The notes below the pieces were generated by a model. The model was given only the letters and a program-made list of their open reading frames with translations, searched no databases and was not told where the DNA came from. A DNA stretch of 60,292 bases. It comes from Burkholderiales bacterium RIFCSPHIGHO2_12_FULL_63_20 (GTDB lineage Bacteria; Pseudomonadota; Gammaproteobacteria; Burkholderiales; Burkholderiaceae_C). The stretch spans positions 114,016 to 174,307 of the forward strand of contig MESA01000031.1 in NCBI GenBank assembly GCA_001770775.1. Direction: 5' to 3'. Below, piece by piece: positions 28,408 to 38,993 of this stretch (within the stretch, counting starts at the first letter, position 1; each line of letters opens with the position of its first letter). The position numbers and the translations under genes are program-made.

Positions 28408-29538
28408 TCAGCTCAGCAGCGCCTGCGCGAATTCGCGGGCCTTGAAGGTCTGCAGATCTTCCAGCTTCTCGCCCACCCCGATGAAGTACACCGGCACGTT
28501 CTTGTGACGCTCGCGCGACCACAAGGCGATGGCGGCCAGCACACCGCCCTTGGCGGTGCCGTCCAGCTTGGTGACGACCAGGCCAGTCAAGCCCAGGGCC
28601 TCGTCAAAGGCCTTGACCTGAGACAGGGCGTTTTGCCCGGTATTGCCATCGACCACCAGCAGCACCTCATGGGGTGCGCTCTCCATGGCCTTGCCAATCA
28701 CACGCTTGATCTTGCGCAACTCTTCCATCAGGTGCAACTGCGTGGCCAGCCGGCCGGCTGTGTCGGCGATCACCACATCACAGCTGCGTGCATGACCAGC
28801 CTTGACCGCATCGAAGGTCACCGCCGCCGGGTCGCCGCCTTCCTGGCTGACGATCTCGACGCGGTTGCGATCGGCCCAGACCATCAGTTGCTCGCGGGCA
28901 GCGGCGCGGAAGGTGTCGGCCGCGGCCAGCAGCACGCGTTGTCCGGAATCTGCGAGGTGGCGGGTGAGCTTGCCAATGGTGGTGGTTTTGCCTGCGCCGT
29001 TGACGCCGGCCACCATGATCACCGTGGGCGTGTGGTGCCCCACTTCCAGTGATTGCTCCAGCGGTTGCAGCAACTCGGTGATGGCATCGATCAACAGGGC
29101 CTTGACCTGAGACGGCTCGGTGGCCTTGGCCTCCTTGACGCGGCGCTTCAGATCCTGCAGCAGAAACTCGGTGGCTGACACGCCGGCATCGGCCATCAAC
29201 AGGGCCGACTCCAGCTCTTCATACAGCGCGTCGTCGATCTGGGTGCCCGTGAACACCTGGGCAATGCTGGAGCCCGTCTTGCGCAGGCCGTTGCGCAGCT
29301 TGTCCATCCACGAGCGGCGCTCGGTGGCTGGCGTGTTGGGTGCCAGCTCTGCGGCCGGTGAGTCAACAACCGGCAACGGCGTCGCGGCGGTGGATGCTTC
29401 CGGTACGGCCGGGGCAGACACCTTCAACGTTGGGGAGGCAGGCGTGTCGGTCTGGGGCGCCTCGGGTGAGGGGGCCTGGTCCGACGACTCGGCTGGCGTA
29501 GAACCCCACCCCAGCTTTTTCTTGATGAAACTGAACAT
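28408..29538 (-). CDS. ftsY: Signal recognition particle receptor FtsY
   Basis: SRP receptor GTPase at the inner membrane. ATG at 29538 gives MFSFIKKKLGWG, the usual basic amphipathic FtsY start; a longer frame upstream has no support. Residues 10-75 form the acidic/proline A domain, followed by the N domain and the G domain with GVNGAGKTTTIGKL, DTAGRLAT and TKLDGTAKGG. At 376 aa it is typical for the order. It is divergent from rsmD by 54 bp. Confidence 0.97.
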   Translation of the reverse strand: MFSFIKKKLGWGSTPAESSDQAPSPEAPQTDTPASPTLKVSAPAVPEASTAATPLPVVDSPAAELAPNTPATERRSWMDKLRNGLRKTGSSIAQVFTGTQIDDALYEELESALLMADAGVSATEFLLQDLKRRVKEAKATEPSQVKALLIDAITELLQPLEQSLEVGHHTPTVIMVAGVNGAGKTTTIGKLTRHLADSGQRVLLAAADTFRAAAREQLMVWADRNRVEIVSQEGGDPAAVTFDAVKAGHARSCDVVIADTAGRLATQLHLMEELRKIKRVIGKAMESAPHEVLLVVDGNTGQNALSQVKAFDEALGLTGLVVTKLDGTAKGGVLAAIALWSRERHKNVPVYFIGVGEKLEDLQTFKAREFAQALLS

Positions 29539-29592
29539 GCCCTGATTGTAGGGGCGCAGGCTTTTTACAATGTCACCTTTGATGCCCATGCC

Positions 29593-30279
29593 ATGACAAA
29601 CAGACCCCCCTCCCGCTCCCGTCGCCCGGAAAGCGCCCACACGGCTCCCGACCCCACGGCGGCTGTCCGCAAAGTGGCGCGCACCGCAGCGCAAGAGGTG
29701 CGGATTCTGGGAGGGCAATGGAAGCGCACCCCCTTGCCCGTGCCCATCGCGGCAGGTTTGCGGCCCACGCCTTCGCGGGTGCGCGAAACCCTCTTCAACT
29801 GGCTGGGCCAGGACCTGTCAGGCTGGCGCGTGCTCGATGCCTTTGCCGGCAGCGGGGCGCTGGGCCTGGAGGCCGCTTCGCGGGGGGCCGACGAGGTCTG
29901 TCTGCTCGAACGTGATCCCGCGTTGGTGCGTGCGCTGCAAGCCACACAGGCGCGGCTCAAAGCCACGCAGGTGCAGGTTCAGCAGGCCGATGCGCTCAGT
30001 TGGATGACCCAGCCGCAGCGCGCCGGGCGTTTCGATCTGGTCTTCCTCGACCCGCCTTTTGATGCCGACCTCTTCGCCCCGGCCTTGGCCGCGGCTGCGC
30101 GTTGCGTGCCTGCCGGCGGGTGGCTGTATCTGGAAGCCGATCGGGTGTTTGGTGACGAGGATGATGCGGTGCGCGCGGCCGGCTTGCGCCAGCATCGCCA
30201 CGGACAGGCGGGGGCCGTGCACTTTCACCTTTTCCAGCGCATGGCTGATGCCGCCCCGGCTGACGGATCGGTGGGCTGA
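29593..30279 (+). CDS. rsmD: 16S rRNA (guanine-966-N2)-methyltransferase RsmD
   Basis: Methylates G966 of 16S rRNA using S-adenosylmethionine. The family motif RIL-like EVRILGGQWKRTPL, PTPSRVRETLFNWL, the SAM motif VLDAFAGSGALGLEAASRGA and the catalytic DPPF (FLDPPFDADLF) are all present. The 228-aa product has about 35 extra polar residues at its N-terminus. rsmD-coaD-ferredoxin is a common cluster in betaproteobacteria. Confidence 0.95.
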   Translation: MTNRPPSRSRRPESAHTAPDPTAAVRKVARTAAQEVRILGGQWKRTPLPVPIAAGLRPTPSRVRETLFNWLGQDLSGWRVLDAFAGSGALGLEAASRGADEVCLLERDPALVRALQATQARLKATQVQVQQADALSWMTQPQRAGRFDLVFLDPPFDADLFAPALAAAARCVPAGGWLYLEADRVFGDEDDAVRAAGLRQHRHGQAGAVHFHLFQRMADAAPADGSVG

Positions 30280-31150
<871 letters not shown>

Positions 31151-31164
31151 TTCGGCCGAGATGA

Positions 31165-31746
31165 TCAGAGCTTGGCGCGTTCTTGCGGTGTGTCAGCCGT
31201 GAGGGGTGTCAGCGATCGGTAGCGAGGCAATGCGGGCTCTCGCTTGCCTCGGCGTGCGCGATCCGATGGACCTTCGTCGACCTCTTTCTCTTTCTCTTTC
31301 TTGCGAGGCTGTTGAGCCTGCTTGGTCGGTTTGGGTGTGCGCGCCTGGATATCGAGGCGAGCTTGTCGCTCCCGATCTCGCGTCATCGTGTGGAGCAAGG
31401 CTTTTTCGCGCTGCGCCATCGCGGCGCTGTGCTGAATCTGGCTGGCTTCGCGTGGGTCATCGTGTCCCAGCAGTCGTCGACCGCCATCGGGGCAGGGATG
31501 TTGACGGTACTCGGTTCGGCCTTGCTCGTCGTGGCACGCATGCATCTGTGTCACACGAGCGGAGGTGGGGGCAGGTCGTTCTGCCGCACTGAGTGCGGGG
31601 CGAGCCTTGGGCCGCTTGCGGGCTTTGCGTTCCGCGTCGGGCTCAGAGGCCGACCAGCTGGCTGCGCAGAGACTCAAGGCGATCACCGCGATGGCCCAGA
31701 CCAGTCCGCGGTGAGGGTGTGAAACAGATCGAAGGTGCGGGGCCAT
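31165..31746 (-). CDS. Secreted basic protein with DUF4124-like motif
   Basis: An N-terminal signal or anchor segment (LVWAIAVIALSLCAASWSA) precedes a basic linker. Residues 65-95 (MHACHDEQGRTEYRQHPCPDGG) have the two-cysteine pattern of DUF4124 proteins (lipoprotein-like periplasmic proteins common in betaproteobacteria). The remainder is highly charged and probably extended or coiled. Function unknown. It is downstream of pth on the same strand (42-bp gap). Confidence 0.6.
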   Translation of the reverse strand: MAPHLRSVSHPHRGLVWAIAVIALSLCAASWSASEPDAERKARKRPKARPALSAAERPAPTSARVTQMHACHDEQGRTEYRQHPCPDGGRRLLGHDDPREASQIQHSAAMAQREKALLHTMTRDRERQARLDIQARTPKPTKQAQQPRKKEKEKEVDEGPSDRARRGKREPALPRYRSLTPLTADTPQERAKL

Positions 31747-31788
31747 GTGTCCTCCCTGTGCAATGGCCGGCCCCGAACATCGCTTGCC

Positions 31789-32466
31789 TCATGAGTTGGG
31801 CTTGTCGTCATTCGGGGCAGATGTCGTGATCGTGGTGCTCCCGTCCGGCTTGGCTTCGGCAGGGGGCATGACCTTGCGCGGTGGCTTGGGTCGTTGAGGC
31901 TGTGCGTGAATCAGTGCCGTGGCCTTGGCGGTGTCACCGGCGAGCAGTAATTCGGTGGCGTCGATTGCCTGCCCGATGCATTTGAAAATGGCTTCCCGTT
32001 CGGCCTGGGGTGGCTTGCGCAACACATAAGCGGCCACCTCGTGCTTGACGCCGGGATGACCGATGCCCAGGCGCAGGCGCCAGTAATCGGGCGAGCCCAG
32101 TTGGGCGTGAATGTCCTTGAGTCCGTTGTGGCCACCATGTCCACCGCTCTGCTTGAGCTTGACCTGCCCCGGGAGCAGATCGAGTTCGTCGTGGGCCACC
32201 AGCACCTCGCTCGGGGCGATCTTGAAAAAGCGCGCCAGCGCCGCCACCGACTTGCCTGACAGGTTCATGTAGGTTTGTGGCTGCAGCAGCCAGACCGGCC
32301 CCTGCGGCGTGTTCGCGCGTGCCACCAGGCCGTGATACGCACGGTCGGGCTGCAGCGTCACCTTCAGGCGACGTGCCAGTTCGTCGATGTACCAGAAACC
32401 GGCGTTGTGACGGGTGTCTTCGTATTCCGGGCCGGGATTGCCCAGGCCGACAAACAGTCGAATCAT
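31789..32466 (-). CDS. pth: Peptidyl-tRNA hydrolase
   Basis: Releases peptides from peptidyl-tRNA that drops off ribosomes. Canonical [19 protein letters not shown] carries the catalytic His (RHN). VAHDELDL carries the conserved Asp and [11 protein letters not shown] the tRNA-binding loop. The enzyme core ends near residue 190, and about 35 low-complexity residues ([16 protein letters not shown] and beyond) extend the C-terminus. It follows rplY with a terminator between them, so it likely has its own promoter. Confidence 0.96.
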   Translation of the reverse strand: MIRLFVGLGNPGPEYEDTRHNAGFWYIDELARRLKVTLQPDRAYHGLVARANTPQGPVWLLQPQTYMNLSGKSVAALARFFKIAPSEVLVAHDELDLLPGQVKLKQSGGHGGHNGLKDIHAQLGSPDYWRLRLGIGHPGVKHEVAAYVLRKPPQAEREAIFKCIGQAIDATELLLAGDTAKATALIHAQPQRPKPPRKVMPPAEAKPDGSTTITTSAPNDDKPNS

Positions 32467-32501
32467 GATGGTCGCGGATTATGGAGAGGGGCCTACAAAT
32501 G

Positions 32502-32525
32502 GAAAAGCCCCGCCAAAGCGGGGCT
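32502..32525 (-). terminator. Rho-independent terminator of rplY
   Basis: On the minus strand AAGCCCCGC-TTTG-GCGGGGCTT runs into TTCC. The stem is 9 bp. It starts 43 nt past the rplY stop and 36 nt ahead of pth. Confidence 0.85.
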
Positions 32526-32568
32526 TGACTCAAAGCCTGACGGCTTTGACGGCAGAGCCGAAGAAGAA

Positions 32569-33189
32569 TTACTTCTTCTTCTTGCCCTTGGCGGGCTCGG
32601 CAGCAACCACGGGTGCGGCGATGACTTCTTCGACCGGCTCGACCACGGTAGCGATCAGCGGGTTCTTGAAGCCATGGGTGCGCACGGTGATGTGCTTGTC
32701 CAGGACCAGGTCGTTGACGTGGATGGTTTGACCCTTGACCACGTTGGCCAGGTCCACAGTCAGGAACTCAGGCAGCTGCTCAGCCAGGCACTCGATGTCC
32801 AGTTCGGTCACGGCGTGGTTGATGATGCACTTGTCGATCTTGACGGCCGGCGACTGCTCTTCGTTGATGAAGTGCAGAGGAACCTTCTTGTGGATCTTGG
32901 TGGTGGCGTCAACGCGCTGGAAGTCGACGTGCAGAACCAGTTGCTTGAACGGGTGCTTCTGGTAGTCGCGCAGCAGGACCTTTTCAACCTTGCCATTCAG
33001 GTCCATCTCGAGGATGGACGAGTGGAAGGCTTCCTTGCGCATGGCGTGGTACAGCGCGTTGTGGTCCAGCTCGATGTTCTTGGGCTCTTGACCAGCACCG
33101 TAGACGATGCCAGGGGTCTTGCCGGTGTTGCGCAGGCGGCGGCTCGCTCCGGTCCCCTGCAGATTGCGCTCAAAGGCGGTGAATTTCAT
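32569..33189 (-). CDS. rplY: 50S ribosomal protein L25 (CTC-type, bL25)
   Basis: 5S rRNA-binding ribosomal protein of the long general-stress (CTC/TL5) form: N-terminal RNA-binding domain ([24 protein letters not shown]) and a C-terminal domain (about 95-185), ending in a lysine tail AKGKKKK. The 206-aa length agrees with the betaproteobacterial form. It is in the conserved prs-rplY-pth order and carries its own terminator. Confidence 0.97.
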   Translation of the reverse strand: MKFTAFERNLQGTGASRRLRNTGKTPGIVYGAGQEPKNIELDHNALYHAMRKEAFHSSILEMDLNGKVEKVLLRDYQKHPFKQLVLHVDFQRVDATTKIHKKVPLHFINEEQSPAVKIDKCIINHAVTELDIECLAEQLPEFLTVDLANVVKGQTIHVNDLVLDKHITVRTHGFKNPLIATVVEPVEEVIAAPVVAAEPAKGKKKK

Positions 33190-33272
33190 GGAATGCTCCA
33201 GTGATGGAAAGCGCCCGCGACCAGGCGCTTTGAAAAGACCGAACCTGTGACGGCCCGGTCAGGAAAATCGGA

Positions 33273-34235
33273 TCAGAAGTTGGAGTTCTGTTCCGAGAAA
33301 AGGGAGGTGACCGAGTCGCCGTCGGTGATGCGGCGGATGGTCTCGGCGAACAAGAAGGCAGTCGAGAGCTGGCGGATTTTCGGCGTGCTCTTGGCGGCTT
33401 CGTTCAACGGAATGGTGTTGGTGATCACGACTTCGTCGAGGGCCGAGGCCTTGATTCGCTCGATGGCCGGGCCCGAAAACACGGCGTGCGTGCAGTAGGC
33501 ATACACGCTCTTGGCGCCGCGCTCCTTGAGCACTTCAGCGGCCTTCACCAAGGTGCCGGCGGTGTCGATCATGTCGTCCATGATCACGCAGTTGCGACCA
33601 TCGATTTCACCGATGATGTGCATCACTTCAGACACATTGGCCTTGGGGCGACGCTTGTCGATGATGGCCAGATCGCAACCCAGTTGCTTGGCCAGCGCAC
33701 GGGCGCGCACCACGCCACCGACGTCGGGCGAGACCACCACGAGGTCGTCGTACTTCTTGGCCTGCAGGTCGGACAGCAGCACGGGCGACGCGTAGATGTT
33801 ATCGACCGGGATGTTGAAGAAGCCCTGGATCTGGTCAGCGTGCAGGTCCATGGTCAGGACGCGGTTGACACCGACGGTTTCGAGCAGGTCGGCAACGACG
33901 CGTGCCGAGATGGGCACGCGGGTGGAGCGCGGGCGGCGATCCTGGCGGGCGTAGCCGAAGTAGGGGATGACGGCCGTGATGCGCTGGGCGGAAGCGCGCT
34001 TGAGCGCGTCAACCATGACCAGCAGCTCCATCAGGTTGTCGTTGGTAGGGGCGCAGGTGGACTGCAGCACGAACACTTCGCGGCCGCGCACGTTCTGCTG
34101 GATCTCGACGGTGGTTTCGCCATCAGAGAAGCGTCCGACCGAAGCCTTGCCCAAGGTGATGCCGAGGTTGGTGGCGATTTCCTGAGCGAGCGCCGGGTTG
34201 GCGTTGCCGGTGAACAGAACGGTATCGGAGATCAT
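33273..34235 (-). CDS. prs: Ribose-phosphate pyrophosphokinase
   Basis: Makes PRPP from ribose 5-phosphate and ATP for nucleotide, His and Trp synthesis. Family segments are [25 protein letters not shown] and the PRPP-binding loop [14 protein letters not shown]. At 320 aa it is standard. The tRNA-Gln gene lies 159 bp upstream on the same strand, the usual order in the group. Confidence 0.98.
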   Translation of the reverse strand: MISDTVLFTGNANPALAQEIATNLGITLGKASVGRFSDGETTVEIQQNVRGREVFVLQSTCAPTNDNLMELLVMVDALKRASAQRITAVIPYFGYARQDRRPRSTRVPISARVVADLLETVGVNRVLTMDLHADQIQGFFNIPVDNIYASPVLLSDLQAKKYDDLVVVSPDVGGVVRARALAKQLGCDLAIIDKRRPKANVSEVMHIIGEIDGRNCVIMDDMIDTAGTLVKAAEVLKERGAKSVYAYCTHAVFSGPAIERIKASALDEVVITNTIPLNEAAKSTPKIRQLSTAFLFAETIRRITDGDSVTSLFSEQNSNF

Positions 34236-34393
34236 GATGGGCCGACCTTGGGGTCTTGTGCTGATGTCAAAAAAAGCATCTGCCCAGCACCTTGCCCTCA
34301 GGAGATCCTGATGCGGTGATCAGGACAAACAGCCTTCGCGGAAGGTGTAGGGCAGGTGTGTGATTCGGTGATGGTGCCGAATTTCAAAAATTT

Positions 34394-34470
34394 TGGCAGG
34401 GGAGGAAGGACTCGAACCCTCGCATGTCGGAATCAAAATCCGATGCCTTAACCAACTTGGCGACTCCCCT
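34394..34470 (-). tRNA. tRNA-Gln, anticodon UUG
   Basis: A 77-nt cloverleaf on the minus strand. The acceptor stem AGGGGAG pairs perfectly with CTCCCCT, followed by discriminator G and an encoded CCA (34396-34394). The T arm contains GGTTCGAGTCC, and the anticodon loop reads TTTTGAT with TTG central. Position between ispE and prs is conserved in betaproteobacteria, and the genes are probably one transcript. Confidence 0.97.
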
Positions 34471-34615
34471 ACACAGGTCTCAAAGTGGCGCTGACTTGCG
34501 TCTTTGCTGCCTTGCTACCTAGTAGTCTGTACTCTTGTTCAGAGCCTTCTATTCTAGATCAACTTTTGCATGCTTTGCAAGTCTGTTGCTCATTTGCATC
34601 ACGCTTTCGATGGCA

Positions 34616-35524
34616 TCAATCAGCGATCTGATCGAGCATCTTGAGCAGTGGGTGCTGAGGCAGACCGCGACATACGCGACCGATCCACAATGCGTCATTC
34701 AAACCCAAGTCGCTTGGCTGGATGGAGGCGAGGTGACTGATTTGATCGGGGGGGATCCACGAAAAAACCGTGCTGCCTGAACCTGTCATCCGGCTGTTGC
34801 CGAACTGGTTCTGCATGACTTCAAGTGCCTGACCAATGTCGTTACCGGATTCGCTGCTGGCTTGATAAGCCACCGCGGCATCCTGCAAGTCGTTTTGACC
34901 AAAGCGCTTGGGCGCTGCAAGAAAGTCTGCAACTATAGCAGGCTTTGTATCCCGTTTCAACGCATCGCTGCCAAAAATCGCGGCCGTGGGTACGGTGATG
35001 GCGGGTTTGAGTAGCATCAATGGCGTCTGCAGCACCTCGTCGGGCAGGGCCAGCGGGGTGATTTGCTCGCCAATGCCTTCCACCCAGGCGTTGCGTCCGC
35101 GCACGAAAAACGGCACGTCGGCGCCCAGGCGCAGGGCCAGGGTCAGCAGGCGGCTGCGCGGCCAGTGCAGGCCCCACAGTTGGTTGAGCGCCAGCAGCAC
35201 CGTGGCGGCGTCGGAACTGCCGCCGCCCAGCCCGGCACCCCAGGGCACGGTTTTGTGAATGCGGATGTCGCAACCTTGCGAGGTGCCGCTCTCGGCCTGC
35301 AGCAAGCGGGCCGCCTTCAGGCAGAGGTCATCGTCGGGCAGTGCCACATTGAGGTCGTGTCGCCGGATGTGGCCATCGGTGCGCGTATCGATGTGCAGCG
35401 TGTCTTGCCAGTCGATGAGCATGAACACCGACTGCAGCAGGTGGTAGCCATCAGGCCGGCGCCCGGTGATGTGCAGGAAGAGGTTGATCTTGGCCGGGGC
35501 GGGCAGGTCGTGCAGGCTGGGCAT
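34616..35524 (-). CDS. ispE: 4-diphosphocytidyl-2-C-methyl-D-erythritol kinase
   Basis: GHMP kinase of the MEP isoprenoid pathway. N-terminal PAPAKINLFLHITGRRPDGYH and the ATP loop PWGAGLGGGSSDAATVL are diagnostic, with the C-terminal RMTGSGSTVF motif. At 302 aa it is normal. It lies 20 bp after lolB on the same strand. The 145-bp gap to the tRNA holds no other gene. Base use toward its 3' end is noticeably AT-richer than neighbouring genes. Confidence 0.96.
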   Translation of the reverse strand: MPSLHDLPAPAKINLFLHITGRRPDGYHLLQSVFMLIDWQDTLHIDTRTDGHIRRHDLNVALPDDDLCLKAARLLQAESGTSQGCDIRIHKTVPWGAGLGGGSSDAATVLLALNQLWGLHWPRSRLLTLALRLGADVPFFVRGRNAWVEGIGEQITPLALPDEVLQTPLMLLKPAITVPTAAIFGSDALKRDTKPAIVADFLAAPKRFGQNDLQDAAVAYQASSESGNDIGQALEVMQNQFGNSRMTGSGSTVFSWIPPDQISHLASIQPSDLGLNDALWIGRVCRGLPQHPLLKMLDQIAD

Positions 35525-35544
35525 GGGGAAAAACGGTGCCGGGG

Positions 35545-36153
35545 TCAGCGGTCGAGGTAGACCTTGATGTGGATGGCGCGTTGCTGATCGCTGGCACTGC
35601 GTGTGGCCTGGATACGTTGCTCGGCGAGCTCGCGCGTGTCAATGCGCCAGCCGGCCTGCTCGAACACGCCGGGCTGTTCGGTCAGGGTGCTGGGCTGCGT
35701 GGAGTCGGGTTGACCTTGCATCCAATGGACGAGGCTGCGCAAGGGCAGGGCCTCACCCAGGGTCTGGCGGCTGAGCTCATCCAGAGTGGGGTAGGTCTGA
35801 CGCCCGTTCTCGTTCACGACCCAGGCCTCGTCCGCCTGCCAGCCCACCTGGGCCATCAGGGTGCCCAGGGGGGTCATGAGGTCGAGCAGGCCCTGGTCGG
35901 TGTGGCCGCTGAAGAAAAAACCCAGGCTCAGGCCTTTGGCGGGCAGGTCCTGCCAGGCCAGCAGTTTGATGCTGAGTTGCCCTTGCAGGGCCAGACGAGA
36001 CGGCGCCTCGGGGGAGCTTGATGCCGCTGTACCGGGTGTGTCGGCGGGCGGGTGCGGCACCGCAGCGAGGTGGCTGCACGCGCTCAAGGTGCCGGCCAGC
36101 ATCAGCAGGCCCAGGCGGTGTGAACAGGCTGAAAGGCGGGGGAAGGCGCGCAT
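35545..36153 (-). CDS. lolB: Outer-membrane lipoprotein insertion factor LolB
   Basis: Receives lipoproteins from LolA and places them in the outer membrane. The signal peptide ends in GTLSAC with lipidation at that Cys (about residue 26). The mature part shows the LolB pattern LALQGQLSIKL, LSLGFFFSGHTDQGLLDLMTPLGT, ending IHIKVYLDR. ATG 36153 is chosen as the start that puts the signal peptide at the N-terminus; it lies 5 nt after the TPR gene stop, so the two are likely translationally coupled. Confidence 0.92.
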   Translation of the reverse strand: MRAFPRLSACSHRLGLLMLAGTLSACSHLAAVPHPPADTPGTAASSSPEAPSRLALQGQLSIKLLAWQDLPAKGLSLGFFFSGHTDQGLLDLMTPLGTLMAQVGWQADEAWVVNENGRQTYPTLDELSRQTLGEALPLRSLVHWMQGQPDSTQPSTLTEQPGVFEQAGWRIDTRELAEQRIQATRSASDQQRAIHIKVYLDR

Positions 36154-36158
36154 GCGGG

Positions 36159-37994
36159 TCAGGGCTTCACGTTGAGACGCTGCAGCACCTGCTGCAGTGT
36201 TTCGTTGTCGCGGTCGAGCTGCACTCCCTGGCGCCAGATTTCGCGGGCCCGCTCGGTCTGGCCCTGTTGCCACAAGACCTCGCCCAGGTGGGCAGCGATT
36301 TCGGCGTCGGGGCGCGCCGTCCACGCCTGATTCAGCAGGCGCAGGGCCTCGTCGATGCGACCGAGCTTGAATTCCAGCCAGCCCAGGCTGTCGGTGATGA
36401 AGGGGTCGCCCGGGCGCAGTGCCAAGGCACGCTCGATCAGGGTGCGTGCCTCGTCGAGGCGGACGCCACGGTCGGCCAAGGTGTAGCCCAGGGCGTTGTA
36501 AGCGTTGGGGCTGTCCGGAGCCAGTTGGATGACGGTCTTGAGCAGGCGCTCCATCTCATCAAAGCGACGCAGGCGCTCGGCCATCATGGCGCGGTCGTAC
36601 AGCAGGTCGGATTCGTCGGGGAAGCGTTGGGTGGCTTCGCGCAGGACGTCGTAGGCCTCCTGCCATTGACGTGCCTCGCGCAGGATCTGTGCCTCCGCCT
36701 GGAATTTCAGGACGGCATCACGGGGCTCGCCTTCCGGGATGGCACGGATGATGGCGCGTGCCTCCGGAATCCGCCCTTGGCGAATGAGCAGGCGGGCGCG
36801 CTGGCTCTGGGTCAGCAGCTTCTCGCGACGAGGGTCGGCGCGCTCCATCCAGTCGATGGCTTCTTGTGTTTTGCCGCGCAGGTCGGCCGCCTGGGCCATC
36901 AGCAGGTAGGCCTGTTCGAGGTCGGGGTTCAGGGCGGTGGCGGCCTTGTTGCCGTCGGTGGGCGGAGCGTCAGGCGCACGTCCCTGGGGGTGCTGCGCGA
37001 GGGCGAGCACGGGCTGCAAGGCGGCTTCGGCCTGGTCGAGCTTCTTGAGTTCCAGCCGGATGGCGGCCAGCAGCAGCCAGTGACCCATCTGATCGGGCTG
37101 GTCGCGCACCAGGGTTTCGAGCTGGGGCTCGGCCTCACTGTAGCGTTGCAGCAAGGTCAGCTGGCGCGCGTAGGCCAGGCGCACCACGGGTGAGGCATCG
37201 GAGCGCTGCAGTTGCTTGCGCACGATCGCTTCGGTGTCAGGCGCCTGCTTCATCAGGTCAATGGCGAGCAGGCCTGCCATGGGCAGAGCCGGCTTGAGGG
37301 TGATGGCGCGATCGAGGCCCTCGCGTGCCTTGTCCAGCTTGGCGGCGCGCAGCCAGCTTTCGCTGCTGGCGGCCCAGGCTTCAGCTTGCTCCAGAGGGCG
37401 GGCTCGCCAGGGGGCGGTGGCTTCGTCGATGATGCGGGCGGCAGCCTGCTTGTCATTCAGTCGGCTGAGATTACGAGGCAGGTTGGAGATGACCTGAGGC
37501 TGCTGGGGTGTGGGCGTGAGTTGAATGAGGCTGCGCAGCGCTGCGGCGAGCTCGTTGGTACGACCCAGGGCGATCAGGATCTGGCTGGTGAACTCGGCGG
37601 CCGGGCGAGATTGGGGCAGCGCCTGGCGCCACGCCTTGGCCGCAGTCAGCGCCTGTTCTCCGGCGCGGGCCCGCAAGGCGACCTCGACCGCGCGCTGGAA
37701 AAGCTGGCCGCTCTTGTGGCGCCGTGCAGCGTCGAGGTAGAGCTGATAGGCGGAGCCGGGGTCGCCCGCATTGGCCTGAATTTCGGCAATGAGCACCTGG
37801 TAGAACAGCGGCGCGTCCATGGCGGAGTTGCGCACAGGCGGCTTGGCGGCGGGGGCGCTGGCGACAGGTGTGGCGCTGCGGGGTGCCGGTTTGTCGGGCG
37901 CGGCCCAGGCGCTGTGGCACAGCAGGGCCAGAGCCAGCAGGCTGGTTCGCAAGGCTGGCATCGCAGGTGTGAACGCGGGCGTGTGTACAGGCAT
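36159..37994 (-). CDS. Secreted tetratricopeptide repeat protein
   Basis: A signal peptide ([17 protein letters not shown], cleaved near residue 28) followed by a Pro/Ala linker and about ten TPR-like helix pairs (for example [46 protein letters not shown]). TPR arrays bind partner proteins. The position directly before lolB is common in betaproteobacteria and suggests envelope assembly. ATG 37994 is chosen because upstream sequence overlaps mutM and lacks a signal peptide. Product 611 aa. Confidence 0.85.
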   Translation of the reverse strand: MPVHTPAFTPAMPALRTSLLALALLCHSAWAAPDKPAPRSATPVASAPAAKPPVRNSAMDAPLFYQVLIAEIQANAGDPGSAYQLYLDAARRHKSGQLFQRAVEVALRARAGEQALTAAKAWRQALPQSRPAAEFTSQILIALGRTNELAAALRSLIQLTPTPQQPQVISNLPRNLSRLNDKQAAARIIDEATAPWRARPLEQAEAWAASSESWLRAAKLDKAREGLDRAITLKPALPMAGLLAIDLMKQAPDTEAIVRKQLQRSDASPVVRLAYARQLTLLQRYSEAEPQLETLVRDQPDQMGHWLLLAAIRLELKKLDQAEAALQPVLALAQHPQGRAPDAPPTDGNKAATALNPDLEQAYLLMAQAADLRGKTQEAIDWMERADPRREKLLTQSQRARLLIRQGRIPEARAIIRAIPEGEPRDAVLKFQAEAQILREARQWQEAYDVLREATQRFPDESDLLYDRAMMAERLRRFDEMERLLKTVIQLAPDSPNAYNALGYTLADRGVRLDEARTLIERALALRPGDPFITDSLGWLEFKLGRIDEALRLLNQAWTARPDAEIAAHLGEVLWQQGQTERAREIWRQGVQLDRDNETLQQVLQRLNVKP

Positions 37995-38064
37995 GGAGTC
38001 TCCAACGGATGTGGCCATTCTATTGATGCGCGCAGGGGTGTGCGGAGCGCCAGATAATCCGGCC

Positions 38065-38895
38065 ATGCCTGAACTGCCCGAAGTTGAAGTCACCCGCCTG
38101 AGTTTTGCCGATCGCATCGAGGGGGCGGAGGTGCTGGCGGTGCACGCCGGCAAGCCCTTGCGCTGGCCCCTGGGGGTGGATGGCGACGACCTGGTCGGCT
38201 GGCGGGTGGGCGTGGTGCAGCGCCGTGGCAAGTACCTGTGGTTGCCCTTGAGTGCCGCCGATGGTCGCTGTGGCGGCTTGTTGATTCACCTGGGTATGTC
38301 GGGCTCGCTGTCGTTTGCCGCTCGTGCGGGCGAGGCGGGACCGCATGACCACTTTGATCTGGTGACGTCGCGCGGGGTGCTGCGCCTGCATGATCCGCGG
38401 CGCTTTGGCGCCGTGGTGTGGGGCGAATCGCAGACCACAGGTATGCCGGGCAAGTTGTTGGCCGGATTGGGGTTGGAGCCGTTTGACGACGCGCTGGATG
38501 GGCCTTATGTGCATGAGCGACTCAAAGGGCGCAAGGTCTCGATCAAGCAGGCGCTGCTGGCGGGAGACATCGTGGTCGGCGCGGGCAACATCTATGCGTG
38601 TGAGGCTTTGTTTCGGTCTGGGATCGACCCGAGGCTGGCAGCCGGCAAGCTCAGTCGCCCGCGCTGTGAGCGTTTGGTACGTGAGGTGCAGGGGGTGTTG
38701 CAGCAGGCTGTGGCCCTGGGGGGCTCCAGCTTGAAGGACTTCAAGGATGCGCACGGCAGCCAGGGACATTTTCAGCTGGCAACGGCGGTGTATGGCCGCG
38801 AGGGCGAACCCTGCCGGGTGTGCAACACGCCGGTCAAGCGGGTGGTTCAGGGGCAGCGCTCGACCTTTTTTTGCCCCAATTGTCAGAAAAGGTGA
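38065..38895 (+). CDS. mutM: Formamidopyrimidine-DNA glycosylase MutM (Fpg)
   Basis: Removes 8-oxoguanine and formamidopyrimidines. ATG 38065 gives MPELPEVEV with the catalytic Pro2 and Glu3. [19 protein letters not shown] and the C-terminal zinc finger ([12 protein letters not shown] ... FFCPNCQKR) are intact. At 276 aa it is standard. It is divergent from the TPR gene and followed 98 bp later by the dynamin-like gene and mutY, so oxidative-damage repair genes cluster here. Confidence 0.96.
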   Translation: MPELPEVEVTRLSFADRIEGAEVLAVHAGKPLRWPLGVDGDDLVGWRVGVVQRRGKYLWLPLSAADGRCGGLLIHLGMSGSLSFAARAGEAGPHDHFDLVTSRGVLRLHDPRRFGAVVWGESQTTGMPGKLLAGLGLEPFDDALDGPYVHERLKGRKVSIKQALLAGDIVVGAGNIYACEALFRSGIDPRLAAGKLSRPRCERLVREVQGVLQQAVALGGSSLKDFKDAHGSQGHFQLATAVYGREGEPCRVCNTPVKRVVQGQRSTFFCPNCQKR

Positions 38896-38993
38896 CAGAC
38901 GTGATGGGTTTGTCAGCTGGCGCCGTACTTTTTGCTGTGGGCTGGGTGTTGGCCCTTGTTACAGCATGACCTCCTTACGCTAGGATCACCGCC